A DNA stretch of 64,000 nt from Acanthococcus lagerstroemiae (GCA_031841125.1 CM063106.1:66328101-66392100), one strand, 5' to 3'; shown: positions 50,111-61,115, counted from the first letter of the stretch. Notes: generated by a model not told the origin, from the letters alone. Numbers and translations: made by a program.

Positions 50111-52154
50111 TTGTATACAGGGTGTTTCAACATTATTGTAAATGACTTAGCTGAAAGATGACTTTTGATGAAGACCATACATAAATCATAAGACTGCGTA
50201 CCTCAGTCGAGGAATTGAACGAACATTTTTTCTAGATTGGTACTTTTATAGCGCAGTCTAAGCATATATTAGAGCAATATGCTCGGCAGCTCGAAAATTA
50301 GTTCAAAGAAGTGCCCCAATTTTCATACTTTGAAAAAAGACTGTCGCTTAGCAGTCCATCTTACAGAAATTCAAATACGTACAAAAAATGGGTTAAAATT
50401 CAAACACACAGCTCTTTCATTCGCACGATTAGGCAGCCAAGGCAATAGCTATCGGTTCTTGAGGGGTTTAGATAGCCCAAATGCCGACTGAAATACAAGG
50501 AATCTTATCTGAAACCTAAGAAAAAAATTCTTACGTTTCCAATTTTGCCGACAGAATACTAGAATTTTTCGAGTACCAACTTTCTGAACAAGAAAGGGAG
50601 AGGGGAAGGAGGGCTACGACCCTGTATGTAGTGTTGGTCTGAAAACATATTTTTAATGTATGTACTTCTGAAAACAAGCGTTGAAGTTCCAAGCTATTCC
50701 TCAAAAACAGAAACAATTGTCTGAACAATAAATTGCTTTTTAAAATGGCAACATAACTACTCTACAAATTCTTACATAAACTCATCAAGAGCTAATTAAA
50801 TTGTACAATTTAGGTGGCCATGTTTAAATACAGATCCAACTTACTGGGTACAGAGGTGGAAACCAAGTTGTACTGCTGGAGAAGTGTAAGCCCTAGAACT
50901 CTAAAATCTCGAATATTTTCTTATTGCACAAACGTGTTTTCTTTTTGTGTTTGTTCGAGGTAGGCGAGAGAACCGTAGAGAGGAGGGGTTTCGTACTTTC
51001 TGGATGTATTCCTATGAACTCTTAGAAGATTTTAGGTGAAAAACAATTGGTAGCCTTATTACAAGGGAGGCCACAAAATTTGGCCACCTCTGGACCCCCA
51101 ATTTTTTCGATTTACATGTTTTCAGTAATGTTTTACACTGAATTTCTTCAAATTATGTTCAAATTTGATGGCTGAGCTGCCTCCTTTCAGAAATTATTAG
51201 GGGATTGAAAATCTAAAATTTCCACAACGAGCTCAAAATACTTTATTATTACATTTACACCTGATTTAACGTGCCTATAATATACTTGGATATTGATTCA
51301 TTTTCATGAATGTACCCCACGGTCCATTTTCAGCCCTGTATCATCTCAAAAAGTCCTAAAATTCCAGTTTTTGAAAACTATGTTCAGCATTTCTTCTAAT
51401 TATCCGACTGAATTTCTGAAAACACCAAAATCTTCGTCTGAATAACACAAACATGAAGCGATAAACTGCAAATGAATCAGAACCCTCCACAATTGACCGC
51501 AATGTGAGTTGTGGCCATTTCCTGTTGTAAACTTCCGCATTCAGGACCTCCTAGCTATCATGCGCTACATCAAGTCCATTAGAACACACGCACACAGAAC
51601 GGACACAATGGAGACAACTCGCTATTGCTCGACTGCACCTAAAAATACGGGGTATGTTTTATACATTAAAATATGAAATCACTACAGCTACAAATATGGT
51701 TCACTGTCGTAAGTACCTGAATTATTACCAATCAAACTTCCAATTTGGTGCACAAGTGTACCTACCCATTCCAAAGAAACATGCATCTACCCCACATTCA
51801 GTAAGTATATCAACACCTGCCGTTACAAGGAAGGAAATTTCGGCACTTGAGTATAACAGACGCGCTTCTTCTTCAACACTCTTTTTTCCTCCACAACAAT
51901 CATAAGTAAAAACGATTCAGTGTTATTTTCATAATCATTAGGTATGTTCGATGAATAATGTTTCCCGAAAATTTACAAATTATTTTGAACGTATTTACCT
52001 GGTCCATTCAAACTGTATACTTGATACTGATGTGATAGAATAATAGTTCAGCAGTTTTAATCTCTTTGTTTTTTTATTTCAGATAACTTACTTCCCCCCA
52101 CCTCCACAAGTTGTTAATTCATTGTTGTACATATACCTATAGATATCACTGTAT

Positions 52155-52313
52155 TAGGAGCGTAGCCACGGGGGGGGGGCTGACTGACCCCCGCATCAGC
52201 CGAAAATGTGAAAAAATTAAAATTAATTCTGGTAATAGTTAGTATTACACCTATAATGTTGTAAAAGTGAAACAAGACCATACCCCTTCATACCAAGTCT
52301 GGCTACGCTACTG
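52155..52313. mobile_element. hAT-like MITE, TIR (C/T)AGNAGCGTAGCC
   Basis: It starts TAGGAGCGTAGCC and ends GGCTACGCTACTG. The flanking 8-mers cactgtat and ctctgtat differ by one base. The interior (catcagccgaaaatgtgaaa, atgttgtaaaagtgaaac) matches 20401-20576. Confidence 0.88.
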
Positions 52314-52476
52314 CTCTGTATAATACATATTTGACCACTTTAAATCAGTCTGCTTTTTGATTTCAGACTACTTACTCCCTCTGTACGTTTATTCATTTTT
52401 GTACATACCACTGGATAGTATTTTAACAGTTTTAAGCGAAGTTATTTTTCATTTCAGAACAACTGCCTCTCATATT

Positions 52477-52555
52477 TGAGGAGTTATCTGTCAAAAGAGC
52501 GCTTGACATATGGGAATCCCATATGTCAAGCGCCCTTTTGACAGATAACTCCTCA
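52477..52555. repeat. 39-bp palindrome with 1-base centre
   Basis: The arms 52477-52515 and 52517-52555 differ at one position (tgaggagttatctgtcaaaa plus gcgcttgacatatggga). Confidence 0.95.
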
Positions 52556-52591
52556 TTTGTTCATTTTTATCACACAGTAAAAAATAGTATA

Positions 52592-52691
52592 TTTTGCAAC
52601 AAGTGCGTTATTTGTGATGAGTGCGAAGTTTACATCATGAGCAATGCGAGTGCTGCAAAACGCACGAGCGAATAACGCGCTTCTTGCAAAA
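52592..52691. repeat. Inverted-repeat element with TTTTGCAA ends
   Basis: ttttgcaacaagtgcgttat is mirrored by ataacgcgcttcttgcaaaa about 100 bases away, around a gcgagtgctgcaaaacgcac-type centre. Confidence 0.75.
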
Positions 52692-53676
52692 GTGACAAAC
52701 TATATATGTATATATATTTTTTAATTCATGCTCGAAAATCAGTAGTATATAGGAGTTGCTGTAAAGCTTAAGGTATCAAAACACGCATAAGCGACGAAAA
52801 CGACGCGCCTGTCCGTCTAGTGTGAACCTTCCTTCTACTGTCAACTGCCAAGTAAACATATGGTTTTGACGTCACTTTTCTGCTCTAAGGCAAAACTGGA
52901 TTATTTTGCATCCTTTTTGGTGTATTGTTTATGTACTACATTGTCGATTCAGAAATTCTACTTCTTGCACTGAAAAGTGGTTACAAATAAGACGCTTTTC
53001 GAGCATGTAGAAAAAAAAAATTTTACTACTTGATCAGAAAGGCAATGTTTACGTTGGTGTTTTACGGACGACAAGAAGCGCCTATCACTCATGCATCAAG
53101 TGCTAATAAAATCTGCATGTAAAGTAAACGTCCCTCAATATAAAGCGTTTTTACAAGGGGAGGGGGTGGCTATTTTTTCCTCGTCATTAGTTTTTTAAAC
53201 AATGGAAAGAGTATTCTTGATTTCTTGGTACAATTTATTTATTTATTTTTAAACAAACAGTACCTACATATAATATGAGTAAGTGCATATTTATCAATGA
53301 AAAACAAAAACTGAAGGATGACACATTTTATTAGGTAATAATTCAGAGTATACACGCGACTCTTCGGCCAAACAATCGATAATTTTTCTGTTATTGTACA
53401 GGGAATATCCTTTCCTGATGGCAAGACCATCATTGCTGATAGCCATTCATCCAGCATCACACTTCAGAGCGGATTTTTAAGAATTTATTTTTGCTATAGC
53501 ACATGCCGCTAAATAGCCGTGTACTGCACACATTCACACACAATACACTTTTGCAAATCAGCATATTTTTTTTTGAACATATCTGCGTAAAGAAATATAT
53601 AACCAGTCCTGAGTCCGGAAACCAAATTTGAGGGAAATTATGTACCAAATAATTCGTTTGATTAGTAATAACTTAC

Positions 53677-53724
53677 ATGTACTGCGACACCGAGCTAGAT
53701 GCCAATGTTCCTCCATGTAACTCA
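53677..53724 (-). CDS. Possible Glut1 C-terminal tail exon H
   Basis: A 48-bp candidate with acceptor gggctaag and donor GTAAGT. Its phase (2 in, 2 out) matches the end of exon G, and the joined frame reads S-ELHGGTLASSSVSQY, the sort of Ser/Thr-rich hydrophilic tail seen in GLUT proteins. It lies about 3.1 kb downstream of exon G, with a mariner element in the intervening DNA. There is no homology argument, only phase, splice signals and composition. A chance match is quite possible. A stop-containing last exon further left was not identified. Confidence 0.28.
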
Positions 53725-54788
53725 CTTAGCCCACAGTCTTAGATGCCTTACAAAGCGGGTCAGTAGTTCCTATTAAAACTAAGATCATTGACAGGAAGAT
53801 AAATCCGTATGAAAGTGAAACAAGTGCTCAGGATCAATGTTTAGCGACTGAATATTAGTAATGAGCTGAACTCATTTTTCAAGTTATTTTACCAACCCCT
53901 ACTCCGAACATCGACAAACTGGAGTTACAAGTTACAAGTTCAAATAGTATTTCCAATCTTTTAGATTCTCTTGAAAGACAATAAAAATGACAAAATCTTA
54001 CTTAAATCTGCGAATTGGAGAAAATAGGAAACACTATCACCATCATCTTGAAAAAAACAGGTTTTTTAAAGTGGCAGTTCAAGTTCCAAAAAACTCGTAA
54101 CACATATTATATCATTCGTTACAGTTCCAACCAATTATGCTGAAACACCCGGTATTTGGTTCTCTGACCGACAAATTTGAGCTCGCGCACTGATTACATT
54201 ACCTATGGCAGACTCTGACATGTTAACAGTATTGTTCAAAGAAGCATACATGCGTAATATTCACAAGACAAACACAAAAGCATAGGGAGACTAAAAGAAC
54301 TACATGAGAGGAACAAATAACACAACATTACAAGTTTTCATAGGAAACCAGAGAAAATAGAAACTTACCCATATGGAGTAGTATCCCGAAAGCTATCCCT
54401 GTAAGCAGGTAAAATCCATTATGTACAGGTAATCGAGAAAGTAACATTTTACATCAGCAATAAATTCGACAATTTACAAGCACACGAGGCGGAAAGCAAA
54501 TATCATTTCTGTAAGCCGCGCACCTTTCTACGGAGGAAAGTCTGAGCAGTAAAGCTCGTTTACAGCATTTTCATCAATTTTATCTACCAGTCCCCGTATT
54601 CCCACAGTTTACCACAATAAAAGAGTTTATTACTGAGAGTCTTAAATACCAGAAGAGTTCACGCTATCTATGATCATTACTTTTCAACAAATTTTATATA
54701 AAACGACATCAAACTTTTTTCATACACAATCACTACAGATCATGCCTGCCGCTTCTAATCAAGCATTGTTCCCGTTGGTTACTACATA

Positions 54789-55885
54789 CATAGGTTGTCG
54801 CTAAGTAACTGAGACTAAATTCGTACTGCCCACCAACGGTACCTGTCGGCATTTCAACGCAGTAGGGGGATAATTTGGTTCATAAGCTATCAATTGCAGT
54901 GACGTTATTTAGGGGGGGGGGGTTCCGGGTTCAAGCACCCCCCATGGCCAAAAAAGTTCTAAAAAAATATATCAAAAATATGCTCATTCAACTTTTTTTT
55001 TTTTTTTGAAGTGATACCCTCAAAATCAAAAGTCAAACCGCCCCTGTGATTTCATCCTAGATACGCTACTGATCGATTGAGACCACGCCGAGCTCATTTG
55101 ATTCAAAACTCGCTGTTCCAGACCAATTTGAAGAAAACCATATGCGTTGACCCCTACAGGGTTTTAAAAGATTTTTTTAAAGAAGGAAAAAAGCATACGA
55201 TTACAAACATTTTTATTAATCATCATCTTCATTAAGTACACGAATATCTTTTTCAAAATAAGCGCCATTCATGGCTATACAGGCGTCCATTTGTTCTTGC
55301 CATTTATCGAACGTTTTCGCGTATTCCGCCGCCAGTAAGGAGGAGAAAAACATCTGCGCCGCGGTGATAACTTCTAGAAAAATCGTAATCCACCCCCACC
55401 CCCATATAGTCCTGACCTCGCCCCCTGCGACTTTTGGTTATTTCCTCAACTAAAGGCAGCCTTACAGGGTCGTCAATTCAACACGAATCAAGAAGTCGCA
55501 TCACTGTGGCGCAGATGTTTTTCTCCTCCTTACTGGCGGCGGAATACGCGAAAACGTTCGATAAATGGCAAGAACGAATGGACGTCTGTATAGCCATGAA
55601 TGGCGCTTATTTTGAAAAAGATATTCGTGTACTTAATGAAGATGATTAATAAAATATTTTGTAATCGTATGCTTCTTTTCCTTCTTTAAAAAACCTGGAG
55701 GGATCAACGCATACATGGTTTCTTTCAAATTGGTCTAGAACAGCGAGTTTTCAATCAAATGAGCTCGGCGTGGTCTCAATCGATAGCTAATGAACCAAAT
55801 TATTCCCCTATTGTGTTGAAACACCGATAGGTAGCGCTGGTGAGCAGTATGAATTTTAGTCTCAGTTACATAGCGACAACCTATG
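54789..55885. mobile_element. Mariner-derived palindrome with nested MITE
   Basis: Bordered by TA and TA, with ends CATAGGTTGTCGCTA and its mirror. The centre (about 55385-55500, plus strand) encodes PYSPDLAPCDFWLFPQLKAA then LQGRQFNTNQEVASLW, the mariner block holding the last catalytic aspartate. After a frameshift come AEYAKTFDKWQERMDVCI and MNGAYFEKD, the transposase C-terminus. That C-terminal segment is also present inverted at 55203-55360, so coding sequence lies in both arms. A hAT-like MITE interrupts the left arm. It is not functional. Confidence 0.85.
54897..55071. mobile_element. hAT-like MITE inserted in the mariner arm
   Basis: It starts CAGTGACGTTATTTAGG and ends TAGATACGCTACTG. 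The flanking 8-mers atcaattg and atcgattg differ by one base. It interrupts sequence that is continuous in the opposite arm. Confidence 0.88.
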
Positions 55886-56181
55886 TATATAGATATTTTG
55901 ATTACCTAACTAAGGGCACTATAATTTCTGCACTTCTGGACTCTCACAGTTGTCTGTAATTTGGTCTACACCGTCGAATTATTAACAGAGGGACGATTTA
56001 CGAGCAACAGAGGGTGTCGACTAATATAAGTCGATCTTAAAAGTGTGAGTAAAATCTTTTTTGGAAGAACAAATGAACAAGTATAAGACATAAAACTAAT
56101 TTTAATTGTGAGAATTATTGAAATTCCATAAAAATGAAAATAATAATCATCGAGCCTAAATAGTACATCTGGAATTATAAC

Positions 56182-56590
56182 GACCATCAATTGGGGTAAC
56201 ATGAGACACTGGAGGTAATATTGGTCACTCATGACCTATTTACGGATAACGATACTCTAGCGCTTCTACGAGTCATGAGTAGCATTACCACCGGTGTCCG
56301 ATATTACCCCAGTTGATTTTACTAATAACGATACTAGAGTACCAGAAAACACCCCCGAGTACTGAAATCCATCATTTTGAGTCGCTTGGTGCCCGACGAT
56401 TCACAATTTGATACGCGAAACATTCCGTGGATCAAATTGTCAATCGTCGGGCACCAAGCGACTCAAAATGGCGGATGTCAGTACTCGGGGGTTTCCAGGG
56501 GCTCTACCGATACTAGCGCTCTTGCAACAAGTCTTCATGAGTGCTCGATATTACTACCAACATCCAATATTACCCCAGTTGACGGTATAC
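56182..56590. repeat. Nested inverted repeats near the Glut1 3' side
   Basis: The arms 56347-56412 and 56431-56494 form a hairpin of about 65 bp (landmarks: gtcgcttggtgcccgacgat, cccgagtactg). Outer copies of atattaccccagttga at about 56304 and 56567, inverted near 56190, suggest nested MITEs. Confidence 0.85.
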
Positions 56591-56804
56591 TCTTAAATAC
56601 ATATAACGAATACAGATAACTAGCCCGCACGCAAGAGACGCGGAAATGAGTATACAGACAAGAAGTTCCGCAAAGCGTAAAACAAGTCCTTCCCACAACC
56701 CATTAAATTCAACTAAATGTTAGGTAAAAAATCTAAAATGCTAAATACAACCAAATACGGCAGGTTGACAGACATCCCAATCGTTACGTATGAGCAACAC
56801 TTAC

Positions 56805-56941
56805 CTTTCTTCATGCCGGAACCCAGACAATATTTCCTCGAAGGTTTTATTTTTAGTTTCTGGAACTTTCTGGTAAGTGAAGATCCAGAAAAAGGCTAAA
56901 AGGGCGCTAAATGGAAGAAACGTGTAATACCCTAACGCTTC
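56805..56941 (-). CDS. Glut1: Glut1 exon G (TM12, PETKNKTF)
   Basis: Starts after tgattacag in phase 0 with EALGYYTFLPFSALLAFFWIF (TM12, written here in part), then TYQKVPETKNKTFEEILSG and FRHEE. PETKNKTF is the GLUT C-terminal signature. The exon ends AG at GTAAGTG (phase 2). If this donor is not used, the next codons are AGG TAA, so the protein would stop as FRHEER. Insect Glut1 proteins usually have a longer tail encoded by further exons, so both outcomes are possible. The forward-strand reading frames over this exon are shadows. Confidence 0.92.
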
Positions 56942-57034
56942 CTGTAATCAAAGATCGTACAATTTTAATATCACCTAGGTCTACATACGAACGAAGGCGT
57001 ACGCGCTTCACTTTTAAGGTCATAAATTACTTAC

Positions 57035-57259
57035 GTCCATCGTAGGAAAACCGATGCCTACGATAAAGTTGGACGTCCAGTTCACCAGGACCGATATGGA
57101 CATGGCTGCTGGTCTCGGTCCTTGCGAAAACAGCTCGGCCGTTATCATCCACGGTATCGAGCCCGGTCCAACGGCGAAGAATACGACGAAGCCCAACGTT
57201 GATATCACCGATAAGTAGGACATCCATTCTATCATTTCTTGCACATACGTGAAAAACTC
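57035..57259 (-). CDS. Glut1: Glut1 exon F (TM10-11, GPGSIPW motif)
   Basis: A 225-bp phase 0-0 exon (75 codons) with acceptor aaatag and donor GTAAGT. It begins [12 protein letters not shown], runs through TM10 ([20 protein letters not shown]), then [20 protein letters not shown] and TM11 with [17 protein letters not shown]. The tryptophans in SIPW and VNW correspond to human Trp388 and Trp412 of the inner gate, and the glutamate in TAELF to Glu380. All catalytically important positions I can compare are intact. The intron to exon E is about 1.4 kb and contains a 242-bp hAT-like MITE. Confidence 0.95.
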
Positions 57260-57577
57260 CTATTTAAACGTAGCAATGAGTTCATCTTCCTCAACATTTC
57301 GAGACACGGAGACGGTAAACCAAATAAAAAGGTAATAGTAAATAAAATTAAGAAGAAAAAAAAAACAACGTGGTTGACCGCAGACTCTGGTCCTACTAAG
57401 TAAAGGAAGATTCAGCTTTTACAAAAACTGAAAAAACGAAGCAAAACTCAAAAGAAATGGTTAAAAAATAATAATGAGAATATACAACTCAAATAACCAG
57501 CAAATGACAGAAACAATTGCAGTAAGTAGAAAACTTTCTTAGTCTCATTTAAGATATGTAAGATGCATAAAGACGGG

Positions 57578-57819
57578 CAGTGGCGTAAATACGGGAGGGG
57601 GCAAACCCCCTTAGAACCCTTTAGAAGTAAGTAAAATTTTTTTCGGAAATTGTGATCTCAAAATCGACTACTCGATTTTTTTTTTGCTTATCTGAACGAT
57701 TCTCTTTACTTAACCAGTTTGTTTCTTTTTTTGAACTTGGTGAAAGAATCCTATCTACTTTTTATTCTATGATTTCACCCCCCCCCCCCCCCGAGAAGGA
57801 ATGAGTAGTTACGCGACTG
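57578..57819. mobile_element. hAT-like MITE in Glut1 intron E-F
   Basis: It starts CAGTGGCGTAAATACG and ends GTAGTTACGCGACTG. The flanking 8-mers are identical (aagacggg), a perfect target duplication that implies a relatively recent insertion. Confidence 0.92.
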
Positions 57820-58652
57820 AAGACGGGGTTAGGACTCTTTCAAATACTTCAATCCAATTCGATACTTCAAAAGCCTGGTCAGTTCTACACTCTTCACGAT
57901 TTTTTTAGATAGTCAAGATTTCAAGACTCTTTTAAACTTGTTCAACATTTTCTAAGACTTCCTAGAGACTCGCAAAGATTCTTGATGCCGAGACTGTTGG
58001 GGTGATATCATTTCTTTCAGCAGAAACAGGAATTCTCTTGATGGCATATAATTCTTCGAATCTTGCGATAATTATCTTGTCATTTTATCATGTATTCCAT
58101 CACTTATCGCTCTGGTAGACAAGAGGCTTGTAGAGTGAGGAAATTCAGTGCTCCACATCACTGTTATCATCACCTATAGGGAGAACAACTTTCTACCGCT
58201 GTCATGTATATGTTGTAATCTTCTTTCTCATCTACTTCGTAATCTTTAGTACTGCCCTGCCTAAGGAGAAGATGACAAAAAATCGAATGCGTCCTTCCAA
58301 GTGACGACTGTAAGGAGGTTATTATGCATTTTTTTCTATAACCTTCGAAATAACCAAAAAATTGTATACTGTTAGAGACACAATCTGTTTATAAAGGCGA
58401 CCATCAGTTTATTGACATTTTACAGCAACAAGTATCGTATGTTCCCCCACGTTTTCTTGATTGTATAGAATTTCCTTTCAGCCCGCTTTTCACGGAAAAC
58501 GTAACAGTAGTAAGGGCGTCGTTTCAGGACATCTTCAATCCATGTAGTGTCTGAAGTACACTTATCTATGATATCTTCACCCGAGTATGAAAACCTGCGA
58601 ATTCAAAAGAACTTAACTTTATCAAAGAAACAAAACCGACAAATGTACTTAC

Positions 58653-58865
58653 TTTGGTCAGGAATGATATTGTAATGAATACTGAAAAGATGAACATGCC
58701 GCCCAGTCCATATAAATGCAAAGTTCTTCTGCCCATACGATCCATCAAGGGTATGGTGATCAAGGTCATAGCGACCATAATAACCCCGATACCGATAGTC
58801 ATAAACTTGGCAATGTCTTCGGGTAGCCCCGCTTTTTGAAACAGCCCAGTTGAATAATACAACAC
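58653..58865 (-). CDS. Glut1: Glut1 exon E (TM7-9, DRMGRR motif)
   Basis: A 213-bp phase 0-0 exon (71 codons) between ctgttcag and GTAAGT. It contains the rest of TM7 (VLYYSTGLFQKAG), TM8 (FMTIGIGVIMVAMTLITIPL), the loop 8-9 signature MDRMGRRTL and TM9 (LYGLGGMFIFSVFITISFL). DRMGRR mirrors the loop 2-3 signature, as expected from the internal duplication of MFS transporters. The intron to exon D is only 94 bp. Confidence 0.95.
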
Positions 58866-58959
58866 CTGAACAGGTAAATAAGCGAAACAGGTAAGCGTGA
58901 TACTACATATACCGAGTACAGTTGGCGCGCATATTTTTGTAGACGCTCGAATTACTTAC

Positions 58960-59147
58960 AGCATTTATTCCAGACAGCTGCTGAGAGAGTTGCATGACAA
59001 CACCTATAAGTAAAGGATATCTTAGGGTAGGTGAACACATTAATTCCAACATAGAGATGGTAGCCTCGGCTTGTTGGGCACGTTCCTCGGCTCGCATTTC
59101 CTCTACATCTTCTTCAATTTGATTGGAAGCTCGTAATCGTCGGAGTG
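58960..59147 (-). CDS. Glut1: Glut1 exon D (central cytoplasmic loop, QQLSGIN)
   Basis: A 188-bp exon, phase 1 in and phase 0 out, with gtttcag and GTAAGT splice sites. It carries the charged central loop (ALRRLRASNQIEEDVEEMRAE, then ERAQQAEATISMLELMCSP) and ends with QLSQQLSGINA at the start of TM7. QQLSGIN holds the glutamines and asparagine that bind glucose in human GLUT1 (Gln282, Gln283, Asn288). The QLS triplet is typical of class I glucose carriers rather than fructose carriers, so glucose is the likely substrate. Confidence 0.95.
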
Positions 59148-59328
59148 CTGAAACAAATATATACCAATTTATTAAGAGTCAAGTGTTACAGCGGAACTGT
59201 GAAAGTGGTTTGGGATCTTCACTACGAATAGGGCAGTTTCCCTTTCTATTATCAGGATTCTGAACACAAGACTAAATACCAGACAAAAAGAAAAAAAATT
59301 TAGAAAAGTATGGTATAGGTATGATTAC

Positions 59329-59436
59329 CTTTTCTAGCCTCTTCTTCCCACTGCTTGGTAATTAATAAATATCTAGGAGATTCTGGACAAACTGGTAACA
59401 ATATTAACTGTAATATGGCAGGGCATATAGCTAAAC
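59329..59436 (-). CDS. Glut1: Glut1 exon C (TM6, PESPRYL motif)
   Basis: A 108-bp phase 1-1 exon between a gtttcag acceptor and a GTAATC donor. It encodes TM6 (LAICPAILQLILLPV) followed by CPESPRYLLITKQWEEEARK. PESPRYL is the conserved cytoplasmic signature after TM6 in all GLUT proteins. The KQWEEEARK segment starts the large intracellular loop that joins the two six-helix bundles. It is separated from exon B by a 91-bp intron. Confidence 0.95.
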
Positions 59437-59527
59437 CTGAAACACAAGAAAAATATTGCAATAAAACAATACAGAGAGCACTGTTTATGAGATGAGAAAA
59501 AGAAATTAAAGGGTAGTTGCCATTTAC

Positions 59528-59698
59528 CTAATAACACAGGCCAACCGTCATCCGTGCCTAAAATTTGTTTGATTCCTAATATTTGCGATATCAGCAACCC
59601 TATGGTCACTGCTAATTGGTTAACTGTGCCCAGGCCTCCTCTTAAATTGAGCGGTGATATTTCTGATATATACATTGGTACTAATGAAGTGTTCAGCC
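59528..59698 (-). CDS. Glut1: Glut1 exon B (TM4-5, PMYISEISPLNLRG motif)
   Basis: The exon begins after a tgctttttag acceptor in phase 1, completing the glycine started in exon A, and ends in phase 1 at GTAAAT. It encodes the sugar-porter signature VPMYISEISPLNLRGGLG, then TM5 with QLAVTIGLLISQILG. In human GLUT1 the equivalent TM5 glutamine (Gln161) lines the sugar path. The loop GIKQILGTDDGWPVLL leads into TM6. From memory the wording is near-identical to Drosophila Glut1. The intron to exon A is about 3.8 kb and holds an LTR-like fragment, a MITE and a purine-rich tandem array. Confidence 0.95.
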
Positions 59699-60131
59699 CT
59701 AAAAAGCATCAATATTTCATCAAGTACGACATAAAATAACGCGTGTTGTTAATTTTTTAATTGCTATAAAATTGAAGAACGAAAGAGAAATGTGTCAAAT
59801 GATTTTCGTGCATATAAGTATTCTTAAAATTTTTAGTCTTTACATCAACATGTTAGTATGCACATCTTTGAGAGAATAGTGCGAAGGTGCAACTAAATTC
59901 GTACATTTTTTAGGACCGTGTCACCATACTAATCTAATCCTAGTTTATCCAGTATTATCTTCACATCAGTTTCATATTCCCTTGTTGAAGAATTCTGACC
60001 CTTAATTTGAGCTAATAATAGAAATCAAAAGCGTCGTAGAAACATTTGTCTTGGATTTAATAACTTCTGTCTTCTAGATCTGATATTGCTGCTCTATAAA
60101 ATTGACGCACTTCATTCTGAAATACCAAAAT

Positions 60132-60415
60132 ATTGTGGCGAATAATCCCGAACATTCGAGATAAGCAAAGAAAAATCGACACGTTTCGAGCAGTAGGATA
60201 GAAGTTCGATAGTGAGAGCGATAAGGAGTTTCACCGATAACGCCGGGGTATATAAAGGCCGCTGGCCGTCGCCATATAGTCTAGTTTTTGTATGCCATAA
60301 ACTGTGCATTCTCAAAGCGATCTAGCTACTGTTTTTGTGCGTTTGTATTAGTAGTGTGACATTAAAAGTTCTTAGTACGTGTTTTTGTGCGTTGTTTGGT
60401 GCGAATCTCGTTACA
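60132..60415 (+). mobile_element. LTR-like fragment in Glut1 intron A-B
   Basis: It begins TGTGGCGAATAATCCC and ends TTACA, with TATATAAAGG at about 60249 and downstream GC-rich initiator-type sequence. This layout resembles a solo LTR of about 284 bp. No internal retrotransposon coding follows. A cryptic promoter is the alternative. Confidence 0.35.
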
Positions 60416-60789
60416 ATATCTTTATCTCCCAACAATTTAAGAATTTTAGCAACTTGATCTGGCAATGCAATTTCATCATATATGGTAACAAGTTCTCTAT
60501 AGTAATAATTCTTTTTAATCTTTTTTTTTTTTTTTTTTTTTACAAATTCTGTTAACAACATTGTTTGCAATATTTTCAACTGACATATAATAAGTAAATC
60601 AACGATTCCTCCTTCTGGAAAACTGTAGTGAATGAATTTTGAGAATAGCTCAGCATAACATGAAATAAAGTACAATTCGGCTTCAAAAGTACTACTCTTC
60701 AAACAATCAAAAATTATATTGCACTTAGTTTCATCAAATGCTTCTACTTGGAATCATTTGGTATACCTACTCTTCAAGAAATAGAATAG

Positions 60790-61115
60790 CCCGGAATTCG
60801 TGTAGAATGTGTAGAATGCGTAAAATACATGAAATGCGTAGAATACGTTCATTAAACGAATAAAAAATTATAAAACTTCTTTTTTATTTCTATCTGTCGT
60901 CATTTTACAAACGTAAATTTGTAAAATTCATTAATTACAATTCAAATTAAATTAATGAACAATCTCGTTTTATACAGAAATTAAAATTGAATTTTTGGTT
61001 TGGGTTATACTATAGCATTTTGTTCATTGTACGCCTATTCTCGCATTTTTACATTCTACGCGTATTTTACACATTTTACATCGGAAATGTAGAACAGACA
61101 TTTTACGCGTAAAAT
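60790..61115. repeat. Inverted repeats of GTAGAATGCGTAAAATAC words
   Basis: tgtagaatgcgtaaaatac-like words at 60800-60850 are mirrored by gcgtattttacacattttac and related words at 61050-61110. It is probably a MITE within the Glut1 intron. Confidence 0.5.

Larger units (their letters stand above)
50114..54156. other. Possible 4-kb element bounded by ATACNGGGTGTTTCA repeats
   Basis: ATACAGGGTGTTTCAACATT at 50114 is mirrored at 54133-54156 (its reverse complement reads ATACCGGGTGTTTCAGCATA). Such ends are common on insect repeats. No transposase was recognised between them, and the pairing may be accidental. Confidence 0.25.

Noticed and set aside
56717..56899. 60-residue plus frame over Glut1 exon G
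   Set aside because: Antisense shadow of the transporter exon.
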